Origin: C00003060 sp964502635
GTDB taxonomy: Bacteria > Desulfobacterota > Desulfobacteria > Desulfobacterales > C00003060
Assembly (NCBI GenBank): GCA_964502635.1
Contig: CAZCXI010000080.1
Span: 1 to 13,756 of the forward strand
Length of the DNA stretch: 13,756 bases
Direction: 5' to 3'
Shown: positions 12,845-13,756 of the stretch, one piece after another
Position numbering within the stretch: the first letter of the stretch is position 1
Layout of the letters: the number at the start of each line of letters is the position of its first letter
Position numbers and translations under genes: made by a program
The notes under the pieces: generated by a model
What the model was told of the DNA's origin: nothing
The model's database searches: none
The model's input: only the letters and a program-made list of their open reading frames with translations

Positions 12845-13591
12845 TCAGAAGTTACGCTCTTTTCTGATTTCTTCGTAGGCTTGCCGGATCTCTCGAAAGC
12901 GTTTTGTGGCAAATTCCGTAAACTCTTCCGGCAGACCCTTGGAGACAATGGTATCAGGATGAAAGTCCTTCACAAGTTTCTTGTAGTTGGCCCTGATCTC
13001 CTCGTCTGAGCTCTCGGGTGCACAGTTTAAGACCTTGTAGAACCTGTCAACATCTTTGAAATGCGCGCCCTTCATGCTGGTGAACTGCTGGTCGCTGATG
13101 TGAAAAATATCTTTCATCCTCTTCAGTGCGGATTCTTCAGCAGGATGAAATCGATGGTCTGCCGCGGCTATCTGGAAGAGCAGGTCCATGAAAGAAACGA
13201 GCACCGCGGGCTGTGCCCGGCTGATTTGGTAAAACTGGACGGCAAAATCATCAATGGAGTACCGGGAGTCCTTGGCCTGATTAAAGATCTGTTTGGCGAA
13301 CTGCTTCTCCCTGTCACCCATGTTCAGATTGCTAATAAATCCTTCTACAACGGCGATTTCATCTCCAGTGACCACGCCGTCTATTTTTGCAAGCTTGCCT
13401 AGAATTGAAAACATACTGACAAAATAGGCGGCCTGAGTCTGCTCTGCGTAGACGAGTCTCGGTTGCCCGGTGGCATAGTCTTGCCTTTTGTCAACCAGAT
13501 GATGCCCCAGAGCTGCGCCGGCAATGGCACCCAGAGGGCCGCCGATAAACATCCCCATAGACCCGAACATGAGTTTTCCAAACCATCCCAT
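12845..13591 (-). CDS. djlA: DjlA-like membrane-anchored DnaJ co-chaperone (TerB-like plus J domain)
   Basis: A 248-residue protein with DjlA architecture. An N-terminal Gly-rich hydrophobic segment (about 4-30: FGKLMFGSMGMFIGGPLGAI and onwards) is a probable transmembrane anchor of the kind known to dimerise in E. coli DjlA. A TerB/DjlA-type helical domain spans about 52-175, with acidic KIDGVVTGDE (69-78) and AAADHRFHPAEE (142-153). A C-terminal J domain (about 183-248) carries the HPD tripeptide at 211-213, which stimulates DnaK ATPase. FHPDTIVSKGLP closely follows the family pattern. The ATG at 13591 is preferred over the GTG/ATG options upstream (frame open to 13642) because GGAGGGAGAG lies just before it and the family starts at the membrane segment. 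It is the upstream gene of djlA-queE-queC. Confidence 0.88.
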   Translation of the reverse strand: MGWFGKLMFGSMGMFIGGPLGAIAGAALGHHLVDKRQDYATGQPRLVYAEQTQAAYFVSMFSILGKLAKIDGVVTGDEIAVVEGFISNLNMGDREKQFAKQIFNQAKDSRYSIDDFAVQFYQISRAQPAVLVSFMDLLFQIAAADHRFHPAEESALKRMKDIFHISDQQFTSMKGAHFKDVDRFYKVLNCAPESSDEEIRANYKKLVKDFHPDTIVSKGLPEEFTEFATKRFREIRQAYEEIRKERNF

Positions 13592-13650
13592 GGCGTACAC
13601 TCTCCCTCCTGCGATAGTGAACCCGGGAACCGCCTTTCCCACGGTGATTG

Positions 13651-13667
13651 AACGCCCAGCAGGCGTT
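13651..13667. repeat. Small hairpin AACGCC/GGCGTT
   Basis: AACGCC (13651-13656) and GGCGTT (13662-13667) form a perfect 6-bp stem with a 5-nt loop in the leader of djlA. No T-run follows on the minus strand, and only TCTT on the plus strand, so a terminator is not supported. Confidence 0.3.
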
Positions 13668-13735
13668 TCTTAAGCAACGGCCCGTTAGGATATGAGCCTT
13701 GGCCTCCTCCCATTTTGTGAAAGGATTGAAGCCTC

Positions 13736-13755
13736 CCCGCGGCAAGCCACGGGGA
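13736..13755. repeat. GC-rich REP-like hairpin at the window edge
   Basis: CCCCGCGG CAAG CCACGGGG forms an 8-bp stem with one C-A mismatch on the plus strand; on the minus strand the mismatch becomes a G-U wobble, so the hairpin is better in RNA read leftwards. It lies at the end of the window, so its full extent and the neighbouring gene cannot be seen. A single unit is present, so it is not a CRISPR array even though GGATTGAAG precedes it. Confidence 0.4.
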
Positions 13756-13756
13756 A

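Noticed and set aside
13710..13756. CRISPR-like repeat end (GGATTGAAG next to a GC-rich hairpin)
   Set aside because: Only one unit is present, with no second repeat or spacer; a REP-like hairpin explains it better.

Overview
The window reads as chromosomal DNA of a Gram-negative bacterium. Lipopolysaccharide-heptose, RlpA, DjlA and IHF genes point to an outer membrane and a proteobacterial-type lineage. The methylmalonyl-CoA genes, a CoA-disulfide/persulfide reductase fused to rhodanese, and abundant palindromic intergenic repeats make a sulfate-reducing Desulfobacterota member the most likely source. That assignment is inference; no rRNA or other phylogenetic marker is present.

Layout. 1-460 has no convincing gene. 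larB (461-1237, +) faces gmhB (1458-2021, -) across a palindromic repeat. gmhB is divergent from an ihfA-type gene (2141-2425, +), whose stop codon overlaps that of rlpA (2422-3177, -). A minus-strand metabolic cluster follows, in transcription order: biotin carrier protein (8097-7645), carboxyltransferase (7280-5727), methylmalonyl-CoA mutase catalytic subunit (5420-3744), mutase cobalamin subunit (3725-3327), then rlpA. 8098-8850 is mostly gene-poor, with one repeat and a possible 50-residue ORF. An unrecognised 178-residue protein (8851-9387, +) converges on a CoA-disulfide reductase-rhodanese fusion (9445-11124, -). Further along the minus strand lie queC (11399-12094), queE (12109-12756) and djlA (12845-13591).

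How the genes work together. The carrier, carboxyltransferase and two-subunit B12 mutase form the core of the methylmalonyl-CoA route linking propionyl-CoA to succinyl-CoA. No biotin carboxylase, epimerase, MeaB or membrane decarboxylase subunit is in the window, so transcarboxylase, decarboxylase and carboxylase roles all remain open. QueE and QueC catalyse consecutive steps to preQ0 and are probably cotranscribed.

The most unusual content is intergenic. Three unrelated families of long imperfect palindromes (A, B, C) fill six of the gaps longer than about 100 bp. Family A has three copies of 211 bp (one inverted relative to the other two) and one 70-bp derivative that lacks exactly the inner 141 bp. 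Each A copy is flanked by a 6-bp direct duplication of the form A-N4-T (one pair has a mismatch). Family B has 16-bp perfect terminal inverted repeats and a 6-bp flanking duplication. These look like non-autonomous, MITE-like mobile elements.
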